From NCBI GenBank assembly GCA_937864265.1, contig CALMIR010000001.1:1-33137 (forward strand): a DNA stretch of 33,137 nucleotides, in the 5' to 3' direction. Within the stretch, counting starts at the first letter, position 1; every line of letters begins with the position of its first letter. Of the stretch, positions 16,499 through 24,215 are shown piece by piece. The translations under genes were made by a program, and so were the position numbers. This DNA is from an uncultured Saprospirales bacterium. GTDB lineage: Bacteria > Bacteroidota > Bacteroidia > Chitinophagales > Saprospiraceae. The notes under the pieces are model-generated. The model ran no database searches. It was given only the letters and a program-made list of their open reading frames with translations, and was not told where the DNA came from.

Positions 16499-17515
16499 TT
16501 ACTCCTGCCAGACCAAACCGCCATCCGGCTGAATATAGGCCCATTTTTTATGCTGCTCAACCCGAGCCAAGCCGTTTATAAAGGGTATTGCCAAATCAAA
16601 CTTAGGAGGAATAACCGACTCCCCTTTTAAATTGATAAAGCCCCATTGCTGGCCGATTAAAACGGGAGCCCGTTCATCAGCAAACAGGCCTGCGTTGACA
16701 AATTGAGGCTTTATGATCCAATCGCCCTTTTTATCGATATACCCGAACAAATGATCCGCAGCCACGGCTGCCAGTCCATGATTAAAATCGCCTGCTTTTT
16801 TGTATAAAGGGGAGATAAGTAAATGACCTCCATTATCAATATATCCGGTAAGGCCATCCTGGCCTACCAAAGCCATCCCATCAGAAAACAAGCCATTTTC
16901 TACCTCCTTGATATAGTCAAATTGAGGTTCTAGCAGCAAATCGCCCGTTTTATCAATCAGCCCCCAATAATCGCCCTCTACCACTACGGCCACCTGATCT
17001 TGAAAATCGAGACATAAATCGAATGCTGGAACAATAGCCAATTCTCCTTGTTCGTCGATGTATCCCCACCTGTCTTCCAGACAAATAGCGGCCAGCCCAG
17101 AAGCAAAAGAAGCCGCCGCTTCAAACTGGGGTTTTATCTGCCATTTGCCCATTTGATCGATATAACCCCATTTGCCATTTCTCCTCGCTGGAGCCAGTCC
17201 CTGGCTAAAATCGCCCACAGCTTCGTACGCTATGGGTATGGCCAGATTTCCTTTCGTGTCGATGAATCCCCATCGGTTGACCAGTTGAACGCCCGCTAAG
17301 CCTTCTTCAAAATGCCCGATATAATTGAAAAAATGCTTGAGCAACAACCGGCCCATTTCATCAATGTGCACCCATTTATCGTTGAAACGCACCCGGGCAA
17401 AACCGTTGTAAAACGCCTCCGCTTCTAAATACTGTGGCTCAATCACGACCGCTCCTGCCCGGTTGATGAAGCCATAGCGTCCTTTTTCCCTAATTTTAAA
17501 AAGTGGTTCTTTCAT
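16499..17515 (-). CDS. WG-repeat protein
   Basis: 338 residues made almost entirely of ten units of about 30-48 residues with the signature WGxIDxxG (PF14903), for example RWGFIDTKG, KWGYIDQMG, RWGYIDEQG, YWGLIDKTG, LFGYIDKKG and QWGFINLKG. Intervening parts read IKPQFEAAASFASGLAAI and similar, giving a beta-rich repeat fold. No signal peptide is visible, so it is probably cytosolic. The family is abundant in Bacteroidota; function is not established, though binding of other proteins is assumed. The ATG at 17515 lies 33 bases after a good promoter element. Confidence 0.9.
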   Translation of the reverse strand: MKEPLFKIREKGRYGFINRAGAVVIEPQYLEAEAFYNGFARVRFNDKWVHIDEMGRLLLKHFFNYIGHFEEGLAGVQLVNRWGFIDTKGNLAIPIAYEAVGDFSQGLAPARRNGKWGYIDQMGKWQIKPQFEAAASFASGLAAICLEDRWGYIDEQGELAIVPAFDLCLDFQDQVAVVVEGDYWGLIDKTGDLLLEPQFDYIKEVENGLFSDGMALVGQDGLTGYIDNGGHLLISPLYKKAGDFNHGLAAVAADHLFGYIDKKGDWIIKPQFVNAGLFADERAPVLIGQQWGFINLKGESVIPPKFDLAIPFINGLARVEQHKKWAYIQPDGGLVWQE

Positions 17516-17548
17516 GCCTTGCTGCTAACCAGGAGTGCTGATGAGGGG

Positions 17549-17582
17549 CAAATATAAGATTTTGGCTGTTGGATTCCATCAA
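17549..17582 (-). promoter_or_regulatory. Bacteroidota promoter of the WG-repeat gene
   Basis: On the minus strand TATATTTG (17556-17549) is an exact TAnnTTTG -7 element, with TTG (17582-17580) 23 bp upstream as a -33 element. The distance to the ATG at 17515 is 33 bases. This is the best-supported full promoter in the window. Confidence 0.55.
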
Positions 17583-17635
17583 CTGGTTCAAACATCATTA
17601 GAGGTGTATATCATCCTTAGCGTTCTCTGGGTATG

Positions 17636-18589
17636 TTATGGCTTGATCTGCTTTTTCAGTGCTTCAATTTGCCGTTGCAACTCAAGGTTTTTTTGAATTT
17701 CTTCTTCTGCTCGTTTTTTTTCTTCTTCTGCTCGTTTTTTTTCTTCTTCAGCGCGTTTCTTTTCTTTCTCTGCGCGTTTCTTTTCTTTCTCTGCGCGTTG
17801 TTGCTCGTTCAACAATTGGGATTCTTTTTCTGCAATGATAGAAGTCAATTTTTTCATTTCTCGCTCAAATACCCGATCCAATTCATCCTCCACATCCATT
17901 TTCTCTCGAATCTCTTCACTCGCTATCGCCCTGCCCAAGCGATCCACCATTTTTTTGATCAAGGGATCATCCATTTCTCCTTGAAAATCCAGTTGGTGTT
18001 TATCCGTCGTACTTTGATAGATTGGACTAAACACCTGCAGAACTCGTTCCAGCTTGTTACGAGCGGTTTTGGCTAACTTACGCACCTGAATCAAGTAGGA
18101 ATCATGGGTCAACAATTCCACAAAATCTTCCTTGATGTCCAGTATTTCCTGAGTCACTATATCGCGGTATTCCCGATTAATTTTCACTGCGCCGGAAGCA
18201 ATATTATCCAGTGGAAAGCCCAAAAAATAGATCGTGACAATGGGCAATGGCCGTTTTTCAGTTCCGTCCTGTTCCATGGTCACTACATCTTCTTTGCGAT
18301 AATTTTCCCCGAGGTAACGCCGAAATCGCATCACATCAAAAGCTTGTTTGGCCTTTTGCAATTCGATGAGCACTTTGCTTTGCTCTCCGTTTTTTTTCTT
18401 GATGATGGCCTTGAAATCAAAACGCAGGATATTGATGCCTCCTCCTGTTTCGGTCGCTGTCTCCTGGGGTTTTAATTCCAGGCTTTGTACCTCCTCCCCC
18501 AGAATAGTGGACAGTAATTCCCGGGCGATTCCTACATCCTCCAGCAGGTACTTGAACACGACATCGTAAATGGGATTGGCAATGATCAT
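17636..18589 (-). CDS. PDDEXK/Rpn-type nuclease-family protein with heptad-repeat tail
   Basis: 317 residues. The N-terminal two thirds match the PD-(D/E)xK nuclease-transposase family (PF12784, Rpn-like): DVVFKYLLED near the start, then FDFKA and VLIELQKAK supplying the Asp and Glu-x-Gln-x-Lys active-site positions, followed by RRYLGENYRK and TIYFLGF. Rpn proteins are recombination-promoting nucleases often active only in certain conditions; nuclease activity here is inferred. Residues from about 235 form a charged coiled coil ending in five RAExEKK heptads encoded by near-identical 21-bp DNA repeats. The tail may mediate oligomerisation. No transposon ends or partner genes are seen. Confidence 0.82.
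   Translation of the reverse strand: MIIANPIYDVVFKYLLEDVGIARELLSTILGEEVQSLELKPQETATETGGGINILRFDFKAIIKKKNGEQSKVLIELQKAKQAFDVMRFRRYLGENYRKEDVVTMEQDGTEKRPLPIVTIYFLGFPLDNIASGAVKINREYRDIVTQEILDIKEDFVELLTHDSYLIQVRKLAKTARNKLERVLQVFSPIYQSTTDKHQLDFQGEMDDPLIKKMVDRLGRAIASEEIREKMDVEDELDRVFEREMKKLTSIIAEKESQLLNEQQRAEKEKKRAEKEKKRAEEEKKRAEEEKKRAEEEIQKNLELQRQIEALKKQIKP
17700..17800 (-). repeat. Coding 21-bp tandem repeat (RAExEKK heptads)
   Basis: About five direct copies of a 21-bp unit, nearly pure pyrimidine on the plus strand, encode RAEKEKK or RAEEEKK. Adjacent copies are identical or nearly so, making in-frame gain or loss of heptads by slippage plausible. Confidence 0.85.
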
Positions 18590-18702
18590 ACCTAATTTTT
18601 TGTTTGATTTCTATTACAAAGTAAACTATTTCACCGTTCTTTTGGTTTCTTTTAGCACTTTTTATTTATGATTTGTAATACTTTGCGGCAAAAAACGCTA
18701 AC

Positions 18703-19743
18703 ATGTCCGATTATAAATTGACCCAATACAGCCACGGCGCGGGGTGTGGCTGCAAAATTTCCCCAAAAGTGCTGGATACGATCCTCCAGCAAGGTAGCGA
18801 AACCATCCATTTTCCCAATCTGATTGTCGGCAACGAATCGCGCGACGACGCTGCCGCTTTTGACCTCAACGACGGCACCCTTTTGTTGAGTACCACCGAT
18901 TTTTTCATGCCCATCGTTGATGACCCAGTTGACTTTGGTCGCATCGCCTCTGTGAATGCGATCAGTGACATTTATGCGATGGGCGGGCAACCTTTGCTGG
19001 CCATTGCCATATTGGGATGGCCCGTCAATACCCTACCGGCAGAGGTAGCCAATCAAGTGATAGAGGGCAGCCGCCAGGCTTGTCGGGAAGCAGGTATTCC
19101 ATTGGCTGGCGGGCACAGCATTGATAGCCCAGAGCCTATTTTCGGATTGGCTGTAAGTGGCCGGGTAAAAAAAGCACACTTGAAGCAAAACGGAGGTGCT
19201 ACGGCTGGTTGCCTATTGTATTTGACCAAACCGCTGGGCGTGGGCATTCTCTCCACCGCACAAAAAAAAGGATTGGTTCAGGCCGGACACGCCGCTATGG
19301 CGCGAGATAATATGGTGCAGCTCAATAGCATCGGGGCAGATTTGGGCGCGTTGGAAGGCGTTAAAGCCATGACCGATGTGACTGGATTTGGCCTGGCTGG
19401 CCACCTGATTGAGATGTGCGAAGCTTCTGACTTAAGCGCTGAGCTGAATTTTGACCAAATCCCGTTTTTGGATTTGCCCGTCCTGGAGGATTACCTGGCT
19501 CAAAAGTGTGTCCCGGGTGGTACGCACCGCAATTTGGATAGCTATGGGCACAAACTGTTCGATATGAACGAACGGGAGCGCCTGCTTTTGGCCGACCCTC
19601 AAACCAGCGGCGGGCTATTGGTAGCCGTTCATCCGGATGCGCAAACTCAATTTGAAGCCATTACCCTGGAAAGGGGCTTGACTTTAAAGCCGATCGGAAA
19701 ACTGATAGCAGAAAAAAACTTGCGGATTTATGTAAATTCTTAA
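18703..19743 (+). CDS. selD: Selenide, water dikinase (selenophosphate synthase)
   Basis: 346 residues. SelD makes selenophosphate from selenide and ATP, the selenium donor for selenocysteine and 2-selenouridine. The flexible N-terminal catalytic loop HGAGCGCK has Cys15 in the position often occupied by selenocysteine, plus Cys17 and Lys18. The AIR-synthase fold follows with [43 protein letters not shown], and [31 protein letters not shown] closes the protein. Length is standard. No selA, selB, selC or mnmH is in the window, so the use of selenophosphate is unknown. It is convergent with the DUF4097 gene (7-bp gap). Confidence 0.96.
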   Translation: MSDYKLTQYSHGAGCGCKISPKVLDTILQQGSETIHFPNLIVGNESRDDAAAFDLNDGTLLLSTTDFFMPIVDDPVDFGRIASVNAISDIYAMGGQPLLAIAILGWPVNTLPAEVANQVIEGSRQACREAGIPLAGGHSIDSPEPIFGLAVSGRVKKAHLKQNGGATAGCLLYLTKPLGVGILSTAQKKGLVQAGHAAMARDNMVQLNSIGADLGALEGVKAMTDVTGFGLAGHLIEMCEASDLSAELNFDQIPFLDLPVLEDYLAQKCVPGGTHRNLDSYGHKLFDMNERERLLLADPQTSGGLLVAVHPDAQTQFEAITLERGLTLKPIGKLIAEKNLRIYVNS

Positions 19744-19750
19744 TTCGGCT

Positions 19751-20662
19751 TTAATATGTAATCGGCTTTTTCTCTTTCAGCTTTTCAATGGTCAAATCGG
19801 AATAAGCCGCTATAATGGTAATGTAAGCGAAGAATTCTTCTTTGGGCTTGAAATGGCCTTGACGAGTAGCATTGGCCGCATTTTGAAATTCCATTTTCAA
19901 ATTAGAAGGGATGTTGAGTTCCGTTTCCCGGCTGTTGATGTCGTAGGCCAGCTTTTCCGGCGCGGTATGGTAAAAGAACAATTCCGATTTTTCCAAATTG
20001 AGGTTCAGGTCGGCCAGGTCGGGGCCGGCGTATATTTTCAGCACCCCATATTGCGCTGTAATGTCAAAAGAGCCGCTGATATTGGTGAGCAATATATCCG
20101 AGCGGCGGGATTGTATGTTCACGTTGCCATTCAGCTCGTTGCCTTTCAAGTCGCCAAAGCGGGTGTTCACGTCAATCGTGCCTTGAATATTTTCCAGGCC
20201 AATTTGGCTGAACTCGCTGTTGACCCTCAGTCGGTTGCTGAGGTTACTAACACTGGCCTGCCCAAAGTAGTTCTTTAGATAAACCGGACAATTTTCCGGT
20301 ACTTTTACCAGATAGCGGGCACTCAGCAGGGCTTCATTGGCTTCTTCTTCCTTGATGTAGTTGCGCACATAGATTTTATTTTTCACCCGTTGGGCCATGT
20401 ATTTCATCGCTTCCAGCCCCTGTTCTGCCTTTGTCTTGTCGGTGTGTTTGGCGATCAACTCCAGTTCGATTTGAACCACCTTTTGATCCCAAGTTTCGAT
20501 AAAGACCTCTGCCTTTTCGCCTTCAATGTTCACCTCGTAGCCGTCATTGAAGTTAAAAGTCTTCTCGATCAGCTTCTTAACGACGTGTACTTCCACCGTT
20601 TGTGCCGACGAAAGACCATGCAGCGCCAATATTCCTAAAGCAGCAAAAAACAGCTTTTTCAT
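19751..20662 (-). CDS. Secreted DUF4097-like beta-repeat protein
   Basis: 303 residues. A Sec signal peptide covers residues 1 to about 20 (MKKLFFAALG, hydrophobic core, SSAQ). The rest fits the DUF4097 beta-helix-like class: a KTFNFNDGYEVNIEGEKAEVFIETWD start, then repeated short strands such as SEFSQIGLENIQGTIDV, RFGDLKGNELNGNVNI and QYGVLKIYAG. DUF4097 genes often follow ECF sigma/anti-sigma pairs in Bacteroidota, as here (sigma 21342, anti-sigma 20718), which suggests a role as the envelope output or sensor of that system. Biochemical function is unknown. It starts 55 bp after the anti-sigma-like gene. Confidence 0.82.
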   Translation of the reverse strand: MKKLFFAALGILALHGLSSAQTVEVHVVKKLIEKTFNFNDGYEVNIEGEKAEVFIETWDQKVVQIELELIAKHTDKTKAEQGLEAMKYMAQRVKNKIYVRNYIKEEEANEALLSARYLVKVPENCPVYLKNYFGQASVSNLSNRLRVNSEFSQIGLENIQGTIDVNTRFGDLKGNELNGNVNIQSRRSDILLTNISGSFDITAQYGVLKIYAGPDLADLNLNLEKSELFFYHTAPEKLAYDINSRETELNIPSNLKMEFQNAANATRQGHFKPKEEFFAYITIIAAYSDLTIEKLKEKKPITY

Positions 20663-20717
20663 ATTTTTTTATTGTATTACCCTGATACTTTGCTTGGTTG
20701 GTGGGGTTGAAACCGCC

Positions 20718-21326
20718 TCATGCGCTCAACGCTTGTGCCATTTTACGGACTACTTTCGAGCGTTCCCGCTCCACTTCACTCAATTGTTTGATCAATGCCG
20801 CATCCTTACCGTAGCGTTCCATCATCAGCAGAATTTCCTGCCGGGCTTCGTCCAATTCCTGGTATTCCGTTTCCAGCAAAGCTTTTTCGGGGTGAAGTTC
20901 GTGATGTATGCTTTTCTGAAAACGCTGAACGACCATCTGAATATCCGGCTCATCCTGTTCCCAATCGGCTTCCAGCAAATCCATGTCCATCTGCTCTTGC
21001 TCATAGGCCAAACTGACTTGCTCGGTGGCTTTGGGCGACATCATCCACCAGGTACTCAATAGCAATAAAAGTACCGCGGCTGCGGCGGCGACCCAGCGTT
21101 GTGGCAAAAGGTATCGCTTTTTGACCGCTGGTCGATCCAAGTCTTTTTCAATGTTTTCCCAAATGCTGGCAGGTGGTGCATACACTGGCAAATCGGCCAG
21201 CTTTTCTTCCATCCAGGATTCTTGCTCCAAGGTCAGCACGATGTCTTCCCACAAAGAAGCAGGCGGAGCATGTTCCGGCAATTGTTGCAAAGCTTGTACT
21301 AATGTTTGGCGATTCAGCTCTTCCAT
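20718..21326 (-). CDS. Membrane anti-sigma-like protein
   Basis: 202 residues: a cytoplasmic N-terminal region, one transmembrane helix (about 78-96, WVAAAAAVLLLLL), and an extracytoplasmic Glu/Gln-rich helical part ending in RKMAQALSA. The position 15 bp after an ECF sigma gene and the single-pass layout argue for an anti-sigma factor. No zinc-binding HxxxCxxC motif is present. The N-terminal region contains a duplicated motif, LPEHAPPASLWEDI (16-29) and LPVYAPPASIWENI (46-59), offset by 30 residues, which probably forms the sigma-binding surface. That role is inference. Confidence 0.75.
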   Translation of the reverse strand: MEELNRQTLVQALQQLPEHAPPASLWEDIVLTLEQESWMEEKLADLPVYAPPASIWENIEKDLDRPAVKKRYLLPQRWVAAAAAVLLLLLSTWWMMSPKATEQVSLAYEQEQMDMDLLEADWEQDEPDIQMVVQRFQKSIHHELHPEKALLETEYQELDEARQEILLMMERYGKDAALIKQLSEVERERSKVVRKMAQALSA

Positions 21327-21341
21327 GATGCCTGTTTGCGG

Positions 21342-21869
21342 TTAATAGTCTTTAAGTGCTTCCCGTAGCCTTTTTTTTGCGTGAAACAACTGGGACTTTG
21401 AAGTGCCAACTGAAATATTGAGCAGTTCGGCTACTTCTTTATGGCTGTATCCTTCGATTTCGATCAGCACAAATACGGCCCGATAGCCTTCTGGCAAAGC
21501 TTGTATGGCTTTTTCCAAATACTCGACATCCAGGCTGTGCCCCCAGTTGACGGCCTGCTCGTAATGTTGGTTGTCTAGGGCTTCGTAAGTATGCCTTTGT
21601 TTGATTTTGCTCAGTGCCGTTCTTATCACAATGGTTTTGATCCAAGCTCCGAGTGAGGATTCCTGTCTGAACTTGTCCAAGCCTCGGAATATCTTGATGA
21701 ATGCTTCCTGGAGGACATCATTGGCCAATTCAAAATCTCCGGTAATCCGATAGGCAACGGTGTACATCGCATTGCAATAGCGATCGTACAGTTTTTTCTG
21801 CGCTAAGCGGTCGTTACTCAGGCAGGCACTGATCAAGTCGGCTTCCGTCATGCTAGTGGTGTAGAGCAT
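21342..21869 (-). CDS. ECF-family RNA polymerase sigma factor
   Basis: 175 residues with sigma-70 region 2 (LYDRYCNAMYTVAYRITGDFELANDVLQEAFIKIF split around residues 25-62; -10 recognition and core binding) and region 4 (LPEGYRAVFVLIEIEGYSH...LLNISVGTSKSQLFHAKKRL; -35 recognition HTH). It lacks regions 1 and 3, as ECF factors do. The start may be Met1 or Met7 (MTEADLI, ATG at 21851); the second gives the more usual N-terminus. It is the first gene of an operon with the anti-sigma-like and DUF4097 genes, so autoregulation in response to envelope state is likely. Confidence 0.93.
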   Translation of the reverse strand: MLYTTSMTEADLISACLSNDRLAQKKLYDRYCNAMYTVAYRITGDFELANDVLQEAFIKIFRGLDKFRQESSLGAWIKTIVIRTALSKIKQRHTYEALDNQHYEQAVNWGHSLDVEYLEKAIQALPEGYRAVFVLIEIEGYSHKEVAELLNISVGTSKSQLFHAKKRLREALKDY

Positions 21870-21963
21870 TGGGCCATTCTGCTTTTTGCATAAAGAGTCA
21901 TGGCAGGTTGAATAGGTTGTACCTTCATTTGAATTTTATGAAAAAACAAATTAAAGCTTAATT

Positions 21964-21979
21964 TTACACGATTACACGA
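21964..21979. repeat. Tandem 8-bp repeat in the ECF/DASS divergent region
   Basis: TTACACGA occurs twice in direct tandem in the 155-bp region between the ECF sigma operon and the DASS symporter gene. It could be an activator or sigma-related site; no function can be assigned. Confidence 0.4.
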
Positions 21980-22024
21980 TTGCTGCCCGATAGTTTTTAG
22001 TCATTACCCGTTTTATTTGAAAAC

Positions 22025-23509
22025 ATGAAAAACCAATCTGCTAAAATTGGCCTGTTTTTGGGCCCCTTACTTTTTGTAGTCATTTTACTTTTTTGTCACC
22101 CGGAGGGAATGAGCCGGGAAGCCAATGCTATTCTGGCGGGTACGGTATGGGTGGCAGTCTGGTGGATCACAGAAGCGCTGCCTATAGCCGTTACGGCTTT
22201 GTTGCCCATTGTCTTATTCCCCACTACCGGCGGCTTGAGTCTTTCGGACACGACCGAATCCTTCGGACATAAATTTGTATTTCTGTATGTTGGTGGCTTC
22301 ATCATCGCTATTGCCATCGAGAAGTGGGGTTTGCACAAACGCATCGCGCTCAACATCATCCGCCTCATCGGCACCAATGTCAGCAGCATGATATTGGGTT
22401 TTATGGTGGCCACAGCATTTTTATCCATGTGGATTTCCAATACGGCGACAGCTGTGATGATGCTGCCTATTGGCATGGCCATCGTTGCCCAATTGCGCGA
22501 CAATCCGGCTACCCGGGAAGATGAAAACCAGATCTTTGGCAAAGCCTTGATGCTGAGTATCGCTTACAGTTCGTCTATCGGAGGAATCGCTACCCTGATA
22601 GGTACGCCGCCCAACCTAGTGCTGGCTGGCGTTTTGGAAGAGACTTACAAAATCGAAATCACTTTTGCCCAATGGATCGTCGTTGGCTTGCCCATTGCGG
22701 TGCTTTTACTATTCATCTGCTGGAAATACCTGACGAGCTATGCCTTTCAGTTCAAGCAAAAAAACTTTCCAGGCGGTCGGGATGAGATTGAGCGCCAACT
22801 TCGCTTGCTTGGCCCAACGACTTTTGAAGAAAAGATGGTGATGGGGGTTTTCGCCTTTACGGCCCTGGCTTGGATCAGCCGTTCCTTTCTGTTAGAAAAA
22901 TGGATTCCCGGCATGGACGATACCATCATCAGCATGTTTGGCGCCATTATATTATTTGTACTCCCTGCCAGCAAAGCTAAGGGCGGCCATTTGTTGGACT
23001 GGGAATCGGCTGTTAAACTGCCCTGGGGGGTGCTTTTCCTCTTCGGCGGCGGCTTAGCCATTGCTGCAGGTTTTGAACAGACTGGTTTGGCCAATTGGAT
23101 CGGCCAACAAATGAGCCTGTTACAAGGCATCGCGCTGATCTTTATTTTGCTGATTTTAATCGCCAGCGTCAACTTTTTGACAGAAATCACATCCAACCTG
23201 GCCACTACGGCTATGATATTACCCGTGCTGGCAGCTATGGCACTTACCATTGACGTACATCCATTTACGCTGATGATCGGTGCTACCATTGCCGCTTCTT
23301 GTGCTTTCATGCTGCCCGTTGCTACCCCGCCCAACGCCATCGTTTTTGCCTCCGGCTACCTGACTATCCCCGATATGATGCGCACGGGTTTTATACTCAA
23401 TATCATCTCTATTATCATAGTGACGCTGTTGGTATATTTCGCTTTGCCTTTGATGTGGGGATTTGAGCCAGTGGGTTTTCCGGAAGGCCTGAAAGAGGTA
23501 TTAAAGTGA
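22025..23509 (+). CDS. DASS/SLC13-family sodium:carboxylate symporter
   Basis: 494 residues, strongly hydrophobic with about 11-12 membrane helices and two inverted halves. The family signature loops are present: WISNTATAVMMLP (Ser138-Asn139-Thr140) and EITSNLATTAMILPV (Ser390-Asn391), which bind sodium and the substrate carboxylate, plus GTPPNLVLAG and VATPPNAIVFASGY. DASS proteins import dicarboxylates such as succinate or malate, or sulfate, with sodium. The exact substrate is not readable from sequence. The start ATG at 22025 is preceded by A-rich sequence. The gene is divergent from the ECF sigma operon and ends 13 bp from the convergent AlkD-like gene. Confidence 0.93.
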   Translation: MKNQSAKIGLFLGPLLFVVILLFCHPEGMSREANAILAGTVWVAVWWITEALPIAVTALLPIVLFPTTGGLSLSDTTESFGHKFVFLYVGGFIIAIAIEKWGLHKRIALNIIRLIGTNVSSMILGFMVATAFLSMWISNTATAVMMLPIGMAIVAQLRDNPATREDENQIFGKALMLSIAYSSSIGGIATLIGTPPNLVLAGVLEETYKIEITFAQWIVVGLPIAVLLLFICWKYLTSYAFQFKQKNFPGGRDEIERQLRLLGPTTFEEKMVMGVFAFTALAWISRSFLLEKWIPGMDDTIISMFGAIILFVLPASKAKGGHLLDWESAVKLPWGVLFLFGGGLAIAAGFEQTGLANWIGQQMSLLQGIALIFILLILIASVNFLTEITSNLATTAMILPVLAAMALTIDVHPFTLMIGATIAASCAFMLPVATPPNAIVFASGYLTIPDMMRTGFILNIISIIIVTLLVYFALPLMWGFEPVGFPEGLKEVLK

Positions 23510-23522
23510 ATGGCTCAAAAGC

Positions 23523-24215
23523 CTATTGGGGCAAATATTTGATGGCTTCTCTTCTGGTAAGGGCTGGCAAATCGGGTTGCTCATTGAGGAAACCCCTAAC
23601 GACTTCCGGGTGGGTTTTGGAATATTGGCGCAAAGCCCAACCCGCTGCTTTTTGGATAAAAAACTCCTTAGAGCCTTTTAATTGCGCAATGTATTGGAAT
23701 AAAAGCGCCGCGTCTGTTTTGTCTTTATAGGTCAATTGAAAAATCAGGCAAACCCTTTGCAACCACATATAGCCGGAATCCATCCAACGGGAAGTTACGG
23801 GTTGAATCAAAACCGGATAACGCAAAAAGTGCATGCCAACCAACTTGGCCAGCCAATCCACAGAATCCCACCAGGAACGGGTTTGAATCAGCGTTTCCAG
23901 CAGTTCGATCAGATTTTCATCCTGTTTTTTGAGCTGCTTTTGCACTAATTCCAGACCGAAATAATTGACCTCCCGGTAATCGTCCTGCATGCATAGCAGG
24001 GCCAATTGGTGTAAATTTTTTCCTTCTGGCAAGCCATTTTTTTGAAAAATCTCCTTTGCCAAGGCGCTCCAAACGGGCATTTTTAGTCCATAAAACTCAA
24101 ACTGATGCCGCATATAGGCCATTTGTCCATCGGCAACATCTGGTTTTCCAGCTTGCTCAAACGTCCGTTTTACTTCGTTCAGGTAATCATTGGGAAGGAG
24201 CATTGAGGACGGCAT
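23523..24215 (-). CDS. AlkD-like DNA alkylation repair protein
   Basis: 230 residues built of HEAT-like helical repeats (PF08713). Conserved elements are YMRHQFEFYGLKMPVWSALAK (split near residues 34-54), RSWWDSVDWLAKLVG, the RWMDSGYMWLQRVCLIFQL region and EFFIQKAAGWALRQYSKTHP. AlkD enzymes are DNA glycosylases that remove N3- and N7-alkylated purines without base flipping. The ATG at 24215 overlaps the TGA of the upstream response-regulator gene (TGATG), so translation is probably coupled; an in-frame ATG at Met5 is the alternative. This links DNA-damage repair to the REC-Crp regulator transcript, which is unusual. Confidence 0.88.
   Translation of the reverse strand: MPSSMLLPNDYLNEVKRTFEQAGKPDVADGQMAYMRHQFEFYGLKMPVWSALAKEIFQKNGLPEGKNLHQLALLCMQDDYREVNYFGLELVQKQLKKQDENLIELLETLIQTRSWWDSVDWLAKLVGMHFLRYPVLIQPVTSRWMDSGYMWLQRVCLIFQLTYKDKTDAALLFQYIAQLKGSKEFFIQKAAGWALRQYSKTHPEVVRGFLNEQPDLPALTRREAIKYLPQ

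Noticed and set aside
17633-18076. 147-codon plus-strand ORF rich in Phe
   Set aside because: Antisense shadow of the heptad-repeat coding region of the PDDEXK protein; the Phe runs come from the pyrimidine-rich complement.
17636-18589. Active transposon carrying the PDDEXK gene
   Set aside because: No terminal inverted repeats, target duplication or companion genes were found around it; treated as a chromosomal Rpn-like gene.
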